Of a stretch of 64,000 nt of DNA, positions 33,913 to 46,652 are shown piece by piece. The stretch's first letter is position 1; every line of letters begins with the position of its first letter. Source of the stretch: Choanephora cucurbitarum. Its lineage: Eukaryota; Mucoromycota; Mucoromycetes; Mucorales; Choanephoraceae. The notes under the pieces are model-generated. The model ran no database searches, was not told the origin of the DNA, and saw only the letters and a list, made by a program, of their open reading frames with translations. The DNA lies in assembly GCA_025331435.1 (NCBI GenBank), contig JAIWNI010000013.1, forward strand, positions 1 through 64,000, given 5' to 3'. The translations under genes were made by a program, and so were the position numbers.

Positions 33913-35822
33913 TTAGTTTTTATTTTGGAAGGAACAAATCCAGAAAATTAAAAAACAAAAAATCCAGCGGTGTGTATCTGAGGTACGGAGGTTGTTGACA
34001 TACTTATCTTTGAGTTGTTGTATGACTGCAAGCGCATTTTCATACGACTTGAGCACGATGCTAATATCGGCATCAGTTGCATAGCTAGACATTCTAGTTA
34101 GATCAGTGTTGAAGTGATGTAACATCTTTTTAATCTGTACGCATCGATCAGCTTTAATCTTTACTGTACTTCTTTGTTCTTGCTGAACCTCGTCAGTCAC
34201 ATTGGCAAAAGTACTTTCTTCGGTAGCAGGTAAGGAAGCAGGGGGGGGGGAAGATATACTTTTAAACAAAGAAAACGAGCCAGCAAGTACATATGCTTGC
34301 AAGGTCTACGACGATATTCGACGTCCAAGCAAGAACAAGAGACAACAAGAAGATCATCACTGACTACGACATCATACACAATCTCTTCTTCAGAAAACGA
34401 CAAAACCTGCCACTCACCGCATCTATCCTCGGAATTTCCCCAAGGAACGACTAATCATGGCCGAGACTTCATCGGCAGTCAACTTCTCTGCCTCCATCTC
34501 TCTCACCCTTTGCATCTTCTGATACTTACTCATTGCTCCATTGTTGCTGAGAACACGATCAGCTTCTTGCCGCAAAAAGTATTCAACATCTTCAAAAAGA
34601 ACAAAAACAAGCTTATCCAATCTTCTATTTCTTTCCCTCCAAAGAAAGACAGTTTTGAGTTGATTATGCCACGATTCATTGTAATTGTTAATGAACATGT
34701 GGGAAAACTGATGTTCGTGGTAGGCTCTACTCCATACCTTCATGATGTCTTCATAGAACCAGTTTCTCTTGAGATAATTGATTAACTCAACTTGAGAGGC
34801 GTAGTCTACAACAAACTGATCAACTTTTTGATGAAACGTTCCCAAATCATTTTCATAAACTATCCCCGAAAGAGCACGACGCATGGCAGTTCGAAGAAGC
34901 TTGTTTTCAGCAGGAATACCACTAGGAGCTTTACAAACAACGTCTATTTTTCTACCCCAAGCTTGCAAGACGTGAAAGACACAGTATTGGATGCTGGCTT
35001 GAGGAAAGACTGTGGTAATAGCTCTAACTTCAGCCTTGCAACAGTCAATAGTAAATTGCTTGGGATCAACCAACACATTGAGAGACTTCAAAAATTGAAG
35101 CCATTGAACAAGTGGGGCTACAGATTGGTCGTTAGTCATCATGTATGCAACAGGCCAACCACGACAGATTTCTTCATCGCGAATCAGCAAGGTGTACATA
35201 ACAACATCAACACCTTGGGATACATCATGGGTTGCATTCATACAAAAAAAAAGATGGCGTTTCTCATTTTTGTTTGCTGCAAAGGAAAAGAAAAACCGAG
35301 ACCAAAAAGATTGGCATTGCCACTGTAAGCAAAAAGATCGGCAGTAAAAACCAAGAAGTTTCTTTCTGGAAGTTTGGTTTCTAACCACATCTTAAAGGAG
35401 ACGAAGTGATCGCTATCCAATTGGTAGAAGCGCTCATTAACCTTAGGAATGAAGTGATAAACCTCAGGTTCCTTGAAGCAGCACTTGATGCTAAGGGAAG
35501 CAGTGCATCCAGCCCTCTTCGATTTCTTCTGGGTAGGTCTGCCTTCATCACGTGCAACAGAAGCATAACTGCCACTACGGTGACAGATATACTTGGCAGA
35601 ATATTTCATTCTTATCTTCTTTTAGCTTCTTGATTGTCCATGGAAGTGGGCTGCTTGTTTGAGCTGAAAATTGCCCACTTCATAGTGCACAACTCGCTAA
35701 AGACATTCTTGCCAATCTGATGCCTTGACCTTGATGGAACGAACACCAGAGATTGTACCGGGAGAAAGGGCACCGTGAATATTCTCTAAAGAATAGATGA
35801 TTTCGTTGTTAGTAGCAGACAT
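33913..35822 (-). pseudogene. MULE-type transposase with SWIM zinc finger, inactivated
   Basis: From an ATG at 35822 the frame meets two in-frame stops (first at 35697-35699). It resumes as an N-terminal DNA-binding-like region (KYICHRSGSYASVARDEGR) and shifts frame near 35290-35340 (the GLGF/FFFSF join). The next part has the MULE catalytic core: MNATHDVSQG, GWPVAYMMTND, FTIDCCKAEV, YCVFHVLQAW and NNYNESWHNQLK. A SWIM finger follows (CSCLDVEYRRRPCKHMYLL). A second shift occurs at a run of Gs near 34235, after which a helical C-terminus continues. Four lesions make it a dead copy. I could not define terminal repeats or a 9-bp target duplication. Confidence 0.8.
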
Positions 35823-37315
35823 TATGTTAATCGCGTAGAAAGTGCAATTTCTATTTGAAATGGAAAAGTTTATTGAAGGAGTATTAACCGTTACATTAGC
35901 GGAATTAGAAAGTATATCTACCTGGAAATAGAGACTTACGGCTTGTACTGAAAAAACTCCCTAAAAATAAGATTTAGGCAATGCGCATATCTTAAGAGAC
36001 ATAAGCACGAATTGAAAAAATACCATAACTCAAGTCAACAATCAAGATGCTTGAGGCCTGTAGTTCTTTTAGAATGACCGTCTAAGATAATTTTCCATTG
36101 CAGCTTGACGCTTCGTCCGTTTTGTTCATGGCAAATGTTCTCTTGCCGACTTTACATTTTCTACATGGTAAAATTAAAATCATTCAAGATTCTCATTATT
36201 TTTTTTCTGTAGTAGCGCATGTTATGGTTGTTCTATTATGAGAAATCCAATTAATCTGTGTGTGCTTTAACTGCATTTTTACCCCCGTTTAAACCACATA
36301 GCAGTTAGTTCAAATAGAGGAATCCAGCATAGCGTGAGGCTCGAAGGCACATAATTACTAATCGTAACGTCTCGCAAACCTCCTTTCTTTTGTGGCCAAG
36401 GTCAAGTCCTTTTCTAGCAAAAAAAAAATATGATTTTTAAGGGCATTATTACATTTGCTACACTTCAAGCTGACTATTGTGATTAATCTTTTATGACGAA
36501 CATGATCTTCGCTATGGCCTTATTAAATGAAAATCTCCTAAAGCTGCCGCCACATCCTGGGTAATCTTCACTAACAAATGGTATTTCGGCTGATACTTTC
36601 AACATTCTATTACCTTGATTTTTTTGCGGCCATGATCAATCAAAACAGATAATATTTCTTTTTTTTGTATAAAAAGTAAAGCAATATGCTATATTCTTTC
36701 TTTGTATTTTCCATTGCTATCAAGTTGCTTTAAAGAAATGGCTACGACATCGCTAGCACAAGAAAGCACCGTTATTAGGAATTCTAAAACACATTTGCGT
36801 TGCTTTGAGTATTTTAGTAATCCTTTACTATTACTTTTGATAATCAGGAAGTATTAAAACCCTTCTTTCATTTGGAAATAGGAAACCACACAGCAACTCC
36901 ATTGGGACTGTTTTAAGAAACTAAATTTAAGATACCTCTACTTTGGAAGCTTTATTCAAAATTACTTAAAAGGCAACACTTCTTTCTATCCCCAAGGACA
37001 CGTCATACCAGCCTAATTCTCTATTTCGCCCCAGTTTAATTCAAAGATCATCTCGCCAAAAAAAAAAACGGCTGTCCCCACAGTGCACTGATGGCTTGTT
37101 GGTTTTGGGTTAAGCTCCCATTCACTAATGGCCTAACAATTATACTCGCTTCTGAAACGTTTGTATTGGAGTGATCTACGAAACAGATTTGGTTCCACCA
37201 AGCATTGTATTTTTTTTAAACACAAAATGCTGTAGACCAAATGAATCTCCATATCAAGTAGTTAAATTTGGGGCTAAAGTTAATCATATATGTTTGCTGT
37301 TTTAAAAATAATTGT
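35823..37315. other. Gene-free stretch between two transposon remnants
   Basis: AT-rich with many short homopolymers. No readable coding remnant or paired repeats found; it may hold the missing ends of either transposon. Confidence 0.4.
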
Positions 37316-38633
37316 TTAATTTAATGTATATGTATATATTAGAATGGTGTTTTTTATAACATTTAATAATCTGACGCTTTGAGTGATTACAGAACCATAG
37401 AGGTCGCTGATAAGGACATCATTGCAGGCATCAGCAATTCGATCAGATAAATTTTCTTCAGCCAATAATCGATCACACTTCATTTTACCTTTGATTACTC
37501 CCCAGAACTGTTCAATAGGATTCAATTCAGGTGAGTACGGAGGTAAGTATATCACTTTATAGCCTCTACGTTCGTTTCTTCGTATCACTGGCTTGGATTT
37601 ATGAATTGAGGCGTTATCCATTACAATATAATTTCCCTTCAATTTTTCATCAAGGTCCATTATGTCAAGAAGCGCATTCATGAATTTAACGAAATGCGCA
37701 GTAGTCGTGCCTTTTGCTACTGGTTTATTATCAATAGGATTTTCAAACTCTGGATCCTCTACATCAACTTCATTTACAATTCTTTTTGTTCCACTGTTAG
37801 CTTTTCTTTTTTCTACTAATAGATTGCTTTTCTTTTCTTCGTGGAGGTTTTTTCATCACAACATGAACAATACTAGATGAATGGATAGCACCAATAACAG
37901 TATGTGTTATCGCTCTAGTTTTTGGTCGTTTTACTATAGCAAGGCTATCCTTTTTTGATCTTGACCAATTACTTCTCATGTTAATGTGAATCCGGCTTCA
38001 TCAATGAAGACACGATTCTTTGTAAAATCAAGATTAGAGTCCTTCCATTTCATAAACCACTCAAATCTTGTCTCCCTGTTTTCTGGTAAATATTCTTATT
38101 TCAGGCTCAAACAATGGCTTCTTGATAGTGATAAGCATTGTATTACGTAGATGATTATTTAGTTGCGACTTAGAGATAGTGAAGCCTTCAAATTGTTCAG
38201 TCAAGCTCTTCATAATATCATCCGAAAATAGTTGAGGGTTGTTATCTAATAAACCCTGTAGATACTCGTTATGTTTAGCAGTGAACGAGCTTTTAGGGCC
38301 ACTGTTTTCTTCGGATTTCTTATATGGAATCTCCTTTGTTTCTTTATAGCTATTCCACCATCTTAACGCAGTGCGATAATTGATAGTTATGTCATTTGCA
38401 ACCTTAGTCACCAACCCACGTTCTTCAGGCTTTTCAATCATACGATCAATAAACGTCTCTCTGGTAAAGTCGCTATAGTTTTTGTATGATCTATCTAAAT
38501 CTGGTACTTTAGTCTTCAGTTGCTTTTTAGGAGGAGATTCTTCCAGGCGTTTAACACTTAAATAGGTTTTCTGGTTAGTAATTGTTTCAAGAATTACATT
38601 CGGATCATCAATTTGTGTAAGAGCATCCTCCAT
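37316..38633 (-). pseudogene. Tc1/mariner (IS630-type) transposase, inactivated
   Basis: The N-terminal part (38633 to about 38070) holds helix-turn-helix-like regions. The DDE core follows in other frames: RVFIDEAGF (first Asp), GNYIVMDNASIHKS (second Asp) and PPYSPELNPIEQFW (third acidic residue, Glu). The frame shifts at about 38070, again near 37985 (before MRSNWSRSKK), and again in an A-rich tract near 37800. Together with the good motif preservation this suggests a recent but dead copy. The C-terminus ends at 37316. Confidence 0.85.
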
Positions 38634-38844
38634 CGGATCGTAACGATTTCTCCTTGCTCATTATAAATGTTATCTTGTCCATCTTCATAAAAAAAATGTG
38701 CTCATTGTTAGAAAATGTTTTTAGTAGAAAAAAAAATAACAAAATTCAGTAACGAAGAAATATTGTAACTTAACCGCCTAATTTAATTACTTGGCATAGA
38801 CAAAGAGAGTTGAGCATGTGACATTTATTTTTCAATTTCCGCCA

Positions 38845-38863
38845 ATTTCCATAGGTTTGACTG
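38845..38863 (-). repeat. Candidate right terminal repeat of the mariner-like element
   Basis: Read on the minus strand, this begins CAGTCAAACCTATGG, preceded by TA at 38864-38865. That is a common Tc1/mariner end. No matching left end was found near 37.0-37.3 kb, so the assignment is tentative. Confidence 0.3.
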
Positions 38864-38865
38864 TA

Positions 38866-40981
38866 CCTGAAGCCATGCCAAAGAATTACAGTGAATAGGA
38901 AAGATGTATGACCGTGTGTAACTATGTAAGCATACATGAATGCTAGTAGGTTAAATGTTCCAAGTGTGATTGATAGAGTTATGCTATCATACTCAGATAG
39001 AGAAATTTTACGTGTCAGAATATTAACGAAAAAAAGGGGTCTTATTCATAGGATAAACCATTTTATTCTCTTTCAGAGTAAAAATTCTACTACTTCAATT
39101 CAAGAGAATATTGTTCATTACCTATAAAGTAACAACCCAAGTCCGCCATACAAATTGAAAGCCATAAATTGGTTTTAAATAACCCTTTTGGGCCCTTAGA
39201 TGTCAAATTGAATTTTAAAATAGAAACGTGTAAAAATAGACAATAAGAAAACGAGTTTTTCTCTTTTTTTTTTTGCTGATCTACCTTGAATTGTATAGGA
39301 AGCAACAACAACATACAGAACATCTTTCTTTTCTTGAACTTGGTAGTCAGCCTATCATTGGTTAAAAAGCTCGTACATAATAACATTTTTAATTTAAAAA
39401 ATACGAATTGTTAGGTAACATTCACAACCATGTGTATTACGGTACTGCCCTAATTTTGACTACCACAAACGCTCTTCATTTGTGGATAATTCTGATTATT
39501 TTGCAGAAACAATTGCTGTACAACAATGCTGTTTGTAATACTTTTAGACAATTAAAAACGTCAATACTGATTAGGTCATCTACAAAAAAAACAGATATAT
39601 AAATGAGCAGTAACATATGAATGCAATTTATGCATACAGGCTGAGTGATAAAATTATAAACGAAAAAAAAAGAGGAACAAATCATAACAACATTCACCTC
39701 TCTGAAGCATTTGTTATTAATTTCCCCCCTTCCAAGTTGCGGCTATTGAAAATGCTTCAAACGAACAAAAGTGTCACTTAAACATGAGGTGCACTCATAC
39801 CAAGTTACTTGGAAGCCTATTCGGATGATGACATAAGATGGCATCTCAAACTGATTTATATGCATATCTGTTTTAGATCTCAAAAGACAGGGAGCAATGT
39901 TCTGTAGTGACACTCAAATACCTAGGTCTCGAGTTATTTTACAATTTAAAATGAGAAATTAAGACGAGAGATCGAATAAAATGACATTTATGTTGTTGAT
40001 TAAGATATTTTTATGAGTTAGTAAAAAAAAAAGTGATACAGACTGTTCCTATTTCACTTAAAATTTACTATTATAGTCAGAGATCAACCAACATGGACAG
40101 AGAAAAGTGAGCATACAAGGGGATTACTTGAATGATAGTTCTTATAGCTTGCAAAGATCTAGGGCATTGTAAATGCTACGGGCTTCTTTTTAGAAAACAT
40201 GTTGTGTCTAAAAGGTAAACAATGTGTTGAGATACATATTTCATGCAAAAAAAAAATTATAAAGTAACTTGTATTCGGGTCAATCTAGGACATATGATCA
40301 ATAGCAACACACCCAAAATGAATAATGGTACAGTGTTATTTATGTTAATGTGCATGACGGGGGATGATCAACCCAACAGCAATTTGGCCGCCAAACAGAT
40401 CCTTAGAAATGTTGTTTTAAACAGTCAATAAGCTGAGATTAATGTTTCGCTCCACTAATCATAGTCGAATGAAGGACATGGATTTATCAACAAAGAAAAC
40501 TGCTTGTATAGGATCTTTGTTAGACCAGAACAATACTGTCTTTAGACAGAACAGTTGCCATTAATTATATTATTTGTATTAATATTTGCGTTATTATCCT
40601 ATTTATTGCATGCTACATGAACTTTATTATGGTTTCGCTTACAGTGCTCTTTATCAATAACCATCTGTCTGTTACCCTTCAGAACAACTTGGCTGAATTT
40701 GAATGAATAAATTTATTTCTGCACAAGCTGGGCGTTTCTGTAGGTGCTCCTTTTTATTTTATTTTAGAGGGGCGCTTTTTCTTTTTTGAACAAGTGTTAC
40801 ATTACAAGTAAAATGGTCGATCCAAATTTATTATATTATCTTTCTTGTACGCCATTAAGGTAAACTATAAATACTCTATCTAATTTAGAGTCTCACATAA
40901 ATAAATAACAAAAAAAACAGAAGGCCTGTCATCTTCTCTCTCTCTCTCTCTCTCTCTTTTCTCTCCTTCTCATTCTTCACT
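38866..40981. other. Long gene-poor region
   Basis: More than 2 kb without a supported gene. The last 120 bp look like the promoter of the gene at 40982, with TATAAATA at 40867-40874 and then a CT microsatellite. Confidence 0.4.
40935..40957. repeat. CT microsatellite in the 5' UTR of the gene at 40982
   Basis: A run of TC units directly upstream of the start codon. Pyrimidine-rich leaders precede many genes in this window. Confidence 0.9.
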
Positions 40982-41905
40982 ATGACTCACCAACAAGACG
41001 AAATCGAAGACGAAGAATCTAATATGCTAACATTACCCAAGCCATCTTCACTTTTGTTGAAGCGATTGGCTCCTAAACATGGCCATGCAAAAAACCTGAC
41101 TATCTTCACCTCTTCATACAATAATGATATAGCTCACAGCATTCAATCAGCCCCACTAAAACGATCCACAGCTCATCCCCTCCAGATTCCCCCTACCAGA
41201 CTCTTGAATAAGGTCGTCAAGCGATCTCCACCTACAGCCTCTCTTAAATCAAACATGCGCCGTCTTGTGGTGCCTGCTACTGCCTCTGCGGTGTCTGCTC
41301 CTTGGCCACACACTTCCGTACAAGCTAGATTTCCAAGTCCTCCTATTGTCCCCTCTCAGCAACCTACCTGGGGCCAATACAACAAGACACCCGGTCATAC
41401 CCTGAAATCAGCTCGTCTTCTACATACTTCCAATACTCCTAATACCACTAATACCACTCATTCTAATACACGCCACCATACTCATTCTGCATCACCACCA
41501 AGATCATATCCTTCCACAAGCATAGCCACCCAAAAGCAAAAATTCTTGCAACCCTTTGAGTTTCTCTATGATCACATTGAACAAACAAGAGCATTAAAAT
41601 CAACCTTAGACGATCAAATACGCCGCTCATCATCCCTCATTCAAACAATGCAGTCCTCAAGTACCATGGTAGAGTCCATTGTTCGTAAACAAGTACGCGA
41701 TACTGTAGAATATCAGTTTGAGGCTCGCTTGCGTGAATGCATCGACCGTATCTCTCGACTGGAATATCGTGCTCTATCTAAAGATAGGCCTATTTCCCCT
41801 TCTGTGTCACCTTCTCCAACCAACAAAGAGCAAGACACACTAACGCAACTCATGAATAGAATTGATCAATTAGAGTCTAGACTAACATACCAAAAAGCAA
41901 AATAA
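40982..41905 (+). CDS. Hypothetical low-complexity protein with C-terminal coiled coil (307 aa)
   Basis: One intact exon with a TATAAATA element about 110 bp upstream. Residues 1-190 are disordered and rich in Pro, Ser, Thr and His (NTPNTTNTTHSNTRHHTHSA) with basic clusters. Residues about 195-300 are helical. They have a conserved-looking stretch, FLQPFEFLYDHIEQTRALKS, and heptad-like segments (RLRECIDRISRLEY; QLMNRIDQLESRL). No catalytic motif is visible. A structural or adaptor role is a guess; the family is not recognised. Confidence 0.7.
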   Translation: MTHQQDEIEDEESNMLTLPKPSSLLLKRLAPKHGHAKNLTIFTSSYNNDIAHSIQSAPLKRSTAHPLQIPPTRLLNKVVKRSPPTASLKSNMRRLVVPATASAVSAPWPHTSVQARFPSPPIVPSQQPTWGQYNKTPGHTLKSARLLHTSNTPNTTNTTHSNTRHHTHSASPPRSYPSTSIATQKQKFLQPFEFLYDHIEQTRALKSTLDDQIRRSSSLIQTMQSSSTMVESIVRKQVRDTVEYQFEARLRECIDRISRLEYRALSKDRPISPSVSPSPTNKEQDTLTQLMNRIDQLESRLTYQKAK

Positions 41906-42831
41906 ACCCTATTCAGCATTTGTCTCTGGTTAGGCAAATTACATTCCCCTATATCAATGTGAATTCATTTTATTTGAGAGTGTATCTATAGTCATAAGTT
42001 TAAATTGGCACAGATCATGATGTACAATTCTTTTATTCCAAACTATCACTTTAAGAATTCCCTTTTAATGTCTTGATATTGACTCTATGTCTCTGAATTA
42101 CAGTATATTCTCCAGTTGAGATCAATGGACAAAAGACAAGATTATACCATATGGGCTCTTTATACTTTTAAACACTATGATTTCTTGATATGGATATCAA
42201 ACAACACATTAAAAATGAAGCCAGACAACAAACAAAACAGTCTAGCTTTAGATGACAATGAACCAGATATGTTAGCTACCGGAGATCCAACTTGTACTTA
42301 TTGTTGCTTTAGATTTTTCCAGAATCTAAATTGGAACGGGGTTGACTTTATAGCTTAAATTAAGCTATCAATGATCATCAGGTTAAAACAAAAGGGTTGT
42401 AAGCGATCTATAAAGGCTTGAGATCATTGCTACACATTTTAGATCCCTTTCTTATGTCATTATCTATGCATGTTGGCTACATTTTCTTTAATTAGCGAAA
42501 GCAGTATCCCATTCGATGACCCATGAAATCCATTACTTATTTTTTTTTAACCCAATTTCGATTTCCCCATTCTTAAAGTGACCAAAATATCTATTTTACC
42601 TTAAAGCATCAAAGCGCTTATTACACAAAATGTCAAAAAAAAGACCGATTTTTAATTACACGGGCATTGTTACAAAAGGGAGGAGAGAGAGAGGGAAAGT
42701 ATGAAAGGACAAAACTAATTTATTGTATTTGGATCATTATGGTATATTTTAATTTAAGAAAAAATATAAACCGTTTTTTTAAATTGTGGGCGGGAGAGGA
42801 AATAAAAGGAAATATCGATCCTCATAAAGAA
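41906..42831. other. Convergent intergenic region 3' of the myosin gene
   Basis: AT-rich. No minus-strand reading frame here resembles a myosin globular tail, which matters for the truncated myosin. No other gene supported. Confidence 0.5.
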
Positions 42832-45800
42832 TTATTGTACATAAAGTTTGTATTCAGATTGAGCCTTGAGTGCTGAAATCTGGTTTTTTAGCTCACTGAT
42901 ATCGCCATCACTTTTCTTGAAGCCTCCCTTGGAAGCAACCTTCAATTTAGCAACATCGTTCTTTTGACCTAACAATTCTTCTTTTAGACGCATCAATTCC
43001 TTATCTTGAGATTTGATCTTGTTGAGTGATGACATGTATTCTGCTTGAAGTGTGTCTCGTTGGCTCTTTAAGGCTGTCCAGGCATCATCGCTCTTGCCTG
43101 TTGAATTACTCTCGGCAGTGGGTCCGTTGCCGATGGTGCTCTCTATCTCCTTTGACTTCTGATTCAGCTTATCGTATTTATCGATCCAAGATCGTACTTG
43201 GTTCTCTAGCTCAACAGCCTTCAACTTTAAGCGGGACTTTTCTTCGCGTTGTTGTGTCAAGTTCTGAATGAGATCAACCACTCGGGATTCAAGCTTGTAT
43301 GAGGCTTCCTTCAAGTGACTTACTGAACGAGCTTCGGCTCGAAGCACAATCAATTGGCGACGTGCTTGGCGACGACGAATCAATGTCTGTATTTGGATGA
43401 TGTAGTTTCGAGTAGCTTGGTATTTCTTGCGAGCCAAGTAACCACGTGCAACCTTCTGGATCATGATCACAGCACGATCGCGCTTTAGAGTAGCATGCTT
43501 CTTTCTGGAAATAATACCACGTACGGCTTAACAAAAAAGAATAAGTGATGGATCTTCAAAAATGTGAATGCTATGTTACCTGCTTGTGTTTGAATGATGG
43601 TTTGACGAGTTTGCAAGTACTTTTTGCGGGCAATGTATCTTCTCCAGTTCTTTTGAATGACAACAGCTGCTTTCTCTTTACGCATCAATTCCAATTTGCA
43701 AACAGCATGCTTTTGACGAGCAACACTTTGCAGCATCAGAATAGCCTTTCTGGTTCTCAAATAGTGAAGACGAGTAAGATAACGACGGATGTTCTTTTGG
43801 ATCATGGTAGCACAAGCATTCAACTTGTCGGCTCTCAATTTTTCCATATAAGCAAGCTAGTATAACATGGATCAATTGAGTTTCTGTCAGGTGGTTTACA
43901 CAGACAGACAAACTTACCTGACCAGCACGGAAGAAGATCTTGGTGAGACCCACTTGGTACTTGTTCTTGTCATTGATAGTAGAATCCAAGATTTGAGAAC
44001 AAACAGTTCTAATATCTGGGTTGGTTCTAGGATCCCAATACTTGAATTCAATCAAAGCATGATATCTAGGACATAAACCATCAGCATCATCCTATTCTTT
44101 TGTTTGGGCATACAACTTACCTCTCAGAAAACTCATCAAATGTCCATCGAGTAGGATAACCAGCACAACTGATACGAATGGTTTCCAATACACCACAAGC
44201 ACGCAATTGAGAAAGCACAATATTGGACTGGAAGACCCATGCGACCTTGGCTTCATTTGGCTTGATACAACGAATGTAATGCACGTTTGTTTCACCAATC
44301 GTGTCCATCAAAGTGATCAAAGACAACTTGAAGATAGAACCCAAGGTAGGCTTCTTGGCAGCGTTCAATGTCTTTTTGGCAGGTGCTTGTTCGACGACAG
44401 GAGAGCTGGGGGGAGGCTGGACCATATCGACCAAGAATTTGGACTTGGAAGCTTGAAGACAGTTCAAGAGTTCATCGGGCACAGTGTCCTTGTTCTTGTC
44501 CATGAAGCCTTCAGCTTCGTACTGCACATCATGAGCATAGTGAGCAACGACGAAAGCGTTGTTGGAGAAACGTGGTTTCTTGAAGTAGTCTTGGTATTGA
44601 GGTGCACTAGCAAAGTTTTGATACAGCTTGTTACAGAAGCCTTGGTCAGAACCGGAAGGAAGACGAGATTCTTCATCCAGAAGGGACAAGATACCCATCT
44701 TGGCTTCAATCATCTCAATACACTTTTGGTTATCACTGAAGGAAATGAACTTCCAGTCGATCTCTTCCTTCACATATTCTTCTTGTTCCAATTTAAATAC
44801 ATGTTGATTGAACTAACAAGAGAGTTAGTCTAGCTGTCGTTTGATGTCATCCTCCTTTTCTTTTTTTTTTACCTGTTGTTGAAGCTTTTCGTTAGCATAG
44901 TTGATACAGAATTGTTCAAATGAGTTCTTCTTGAAATGTTCAAAACCATAGATATCAAGCACACCAATGAAGCTGGCCACCTTATCAGCATCAGAACAAG
45001 AAAGACTGTTGTTGATGACCTCTACCAACCAGTCAAACAAGTTGGCATAGATAAACTTGGCGACTGAGTCACGAACAACTTGAGCTTGTGTGGGACTGAG
45101 GTTACTGATGATCTTTTCAGAACGTGTAACAATCTGCTTTCTGACAAGCCATTTTCTGAAATCAGTTTTGTCAAGGCCAAGTAATTCAGTAGCCTTTGAC
45201 AAGGAGGGCTCATCTTCAGATAATGTAGCATCATTTCGGCCACCAATTTCAATGTTACCCAAGTGCAACAAAGCTGCTAACAAGCGAAAAATATCCGCTT
45301 GTGTCTCTTCGTGAATACCAATGGTCTTCAAACCTTCACGAGTCTCTTCAAAATCCTTGGCATCATCTACGCCATTGATTTCACCAGTACCACTTTGATT
45401 CATGTAATGGAATTCAGACCATGACTTGAGAGCCAACTCTTGCTTCTCAGCTTCGGTAGCACCGGAACACAACTAGTAAAAACACAGCGTGTTAATGAAC
45501 ATGTTACCCTAATAGAAACAGATAGCTTACTTGATAGAAAATATGATAGTTTCTTTCAGTATCAGGTTGGAAAATCAATCTGGACCGTTCGAGAAGGTAT
45601 GTTTTGATTTTGGCACCCACAATGTTACGTTGTTTGTCAAATTCAATTTGAATGTATTTACCGAATCTGGAGGAGTTGTCGTTTCTTGTTGTCTTTGCGT
45701 TACCAAAAGCTTCCATAATAGGATTGGTTGCTATAGGAGCAAAAAAAAATAGAATGCTAGTTGGTAAACCTGTTGTCTAGCATCGTTCCATGTACCTAAA

Positions 45801-46652
45801 ACTTACCTAAGATTTGTTCTTCTACTTCTGTCATTGATTCACCCTTTGCTTCTTTACCGGAAGCTTCCTTATCATCTGCAGTAGCGAAATAACGCATAAT
45901 GTACTTTGCACTCACGGTCTTACCAGCACCACTACATGATACTTCAGTCTTCTCTGCCGCCTATAAGAAAAAAATAATCCTTACCTTTCACCTGATACAA
46001 TGATTGTTTGGTTTTTGTTGTCTCTGATCATACATCGATAGGCATCTTCTGCAATAGCAAACAAATGAGGTTCAAGATCGCCTCTTCTACTACCCGAATA
46101 TTTCTGAATAATTTCGGGATCATAAAGTTTGACACGGGCAAAAGGATTGGCTGCAATTAAGACGATACCAGAATAGGTATAGATGTTATTTTGTTCATAA
46201 CGAGTCTTGATGGTCTGAAGCACTTTATAAAAAAAAAGGAGAGATAAGTTTACTATGATCGCAGCAAAGGATCCTGATTTAAGGAGAGAACTTATATGTA
46301 CCTGAGGGTTCATTGAGATAGCTGAGATTAGTTAAATCGTCTGTATTCTCCATTTTAGGAGGATTTCTAAGTGGTGGAAGGCTGATTTTGCCCGACTCAA
46401 TATCAGCAAGACTTGATTCAAATACGTGTTGCTATAGACATCATGTTAAATCATACAACGAAAAAACGCTTAGAAACAAAAAGTGCTTACTTTTTCAGCG
46501 TCCATGTCGTCTTGAAAGGTGATGGTAACAGACTTGTCATCTTGTTGCTTGGAAATAACAGAGGCTGAAACCCAGCCGTTTTCCTCGTCAGCAAACCAGG
46601 CTTTAATACCCTGAGTATAAACTTCTACAAGATCAAGATTAGCTTGTGCCAT
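42832..46652 (-). CDS. Class V-type myosin without globular tail
   Basis: About ten exons encode roughly 1,100 aa. Order of parts: an SH3-like N-terminus ([19 protein letters not shown]) and the motor with [10 protein letters not shown]. The P-loop GESGAGKT is split by an intron (acceptor TAG near 45939). Next are [18 protein letters not shown] (switch I), [20 protein letters not shown] (switch II/relay) and [10 protein letters not shown]. Six IQ-type repeats start at [17 protein letters not shown] coiled coil with class V-like [16 protein letters not shown] follows. Class V myosins carry vesicles, organelles and secretory cargo along actin. The frame stops at 42832, about 150-200 residues after the neck, with no DIL/cargo-binding domain (usual length about 1,500). 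A true short paralogue or a truncation are both possible. Confidence 0.92.

Noticed and set aside
37000..37315. Left terminal repeat of the mariner-like element
   Set aside because: No CAGTCAAACC-like sequence next to TA was found on this side.
42116..42358. 80-codon plus-strand frame 3' of the coiled-coil gene
   Set aside because: AT-driven composition, no leader signal and no recognisable motif.
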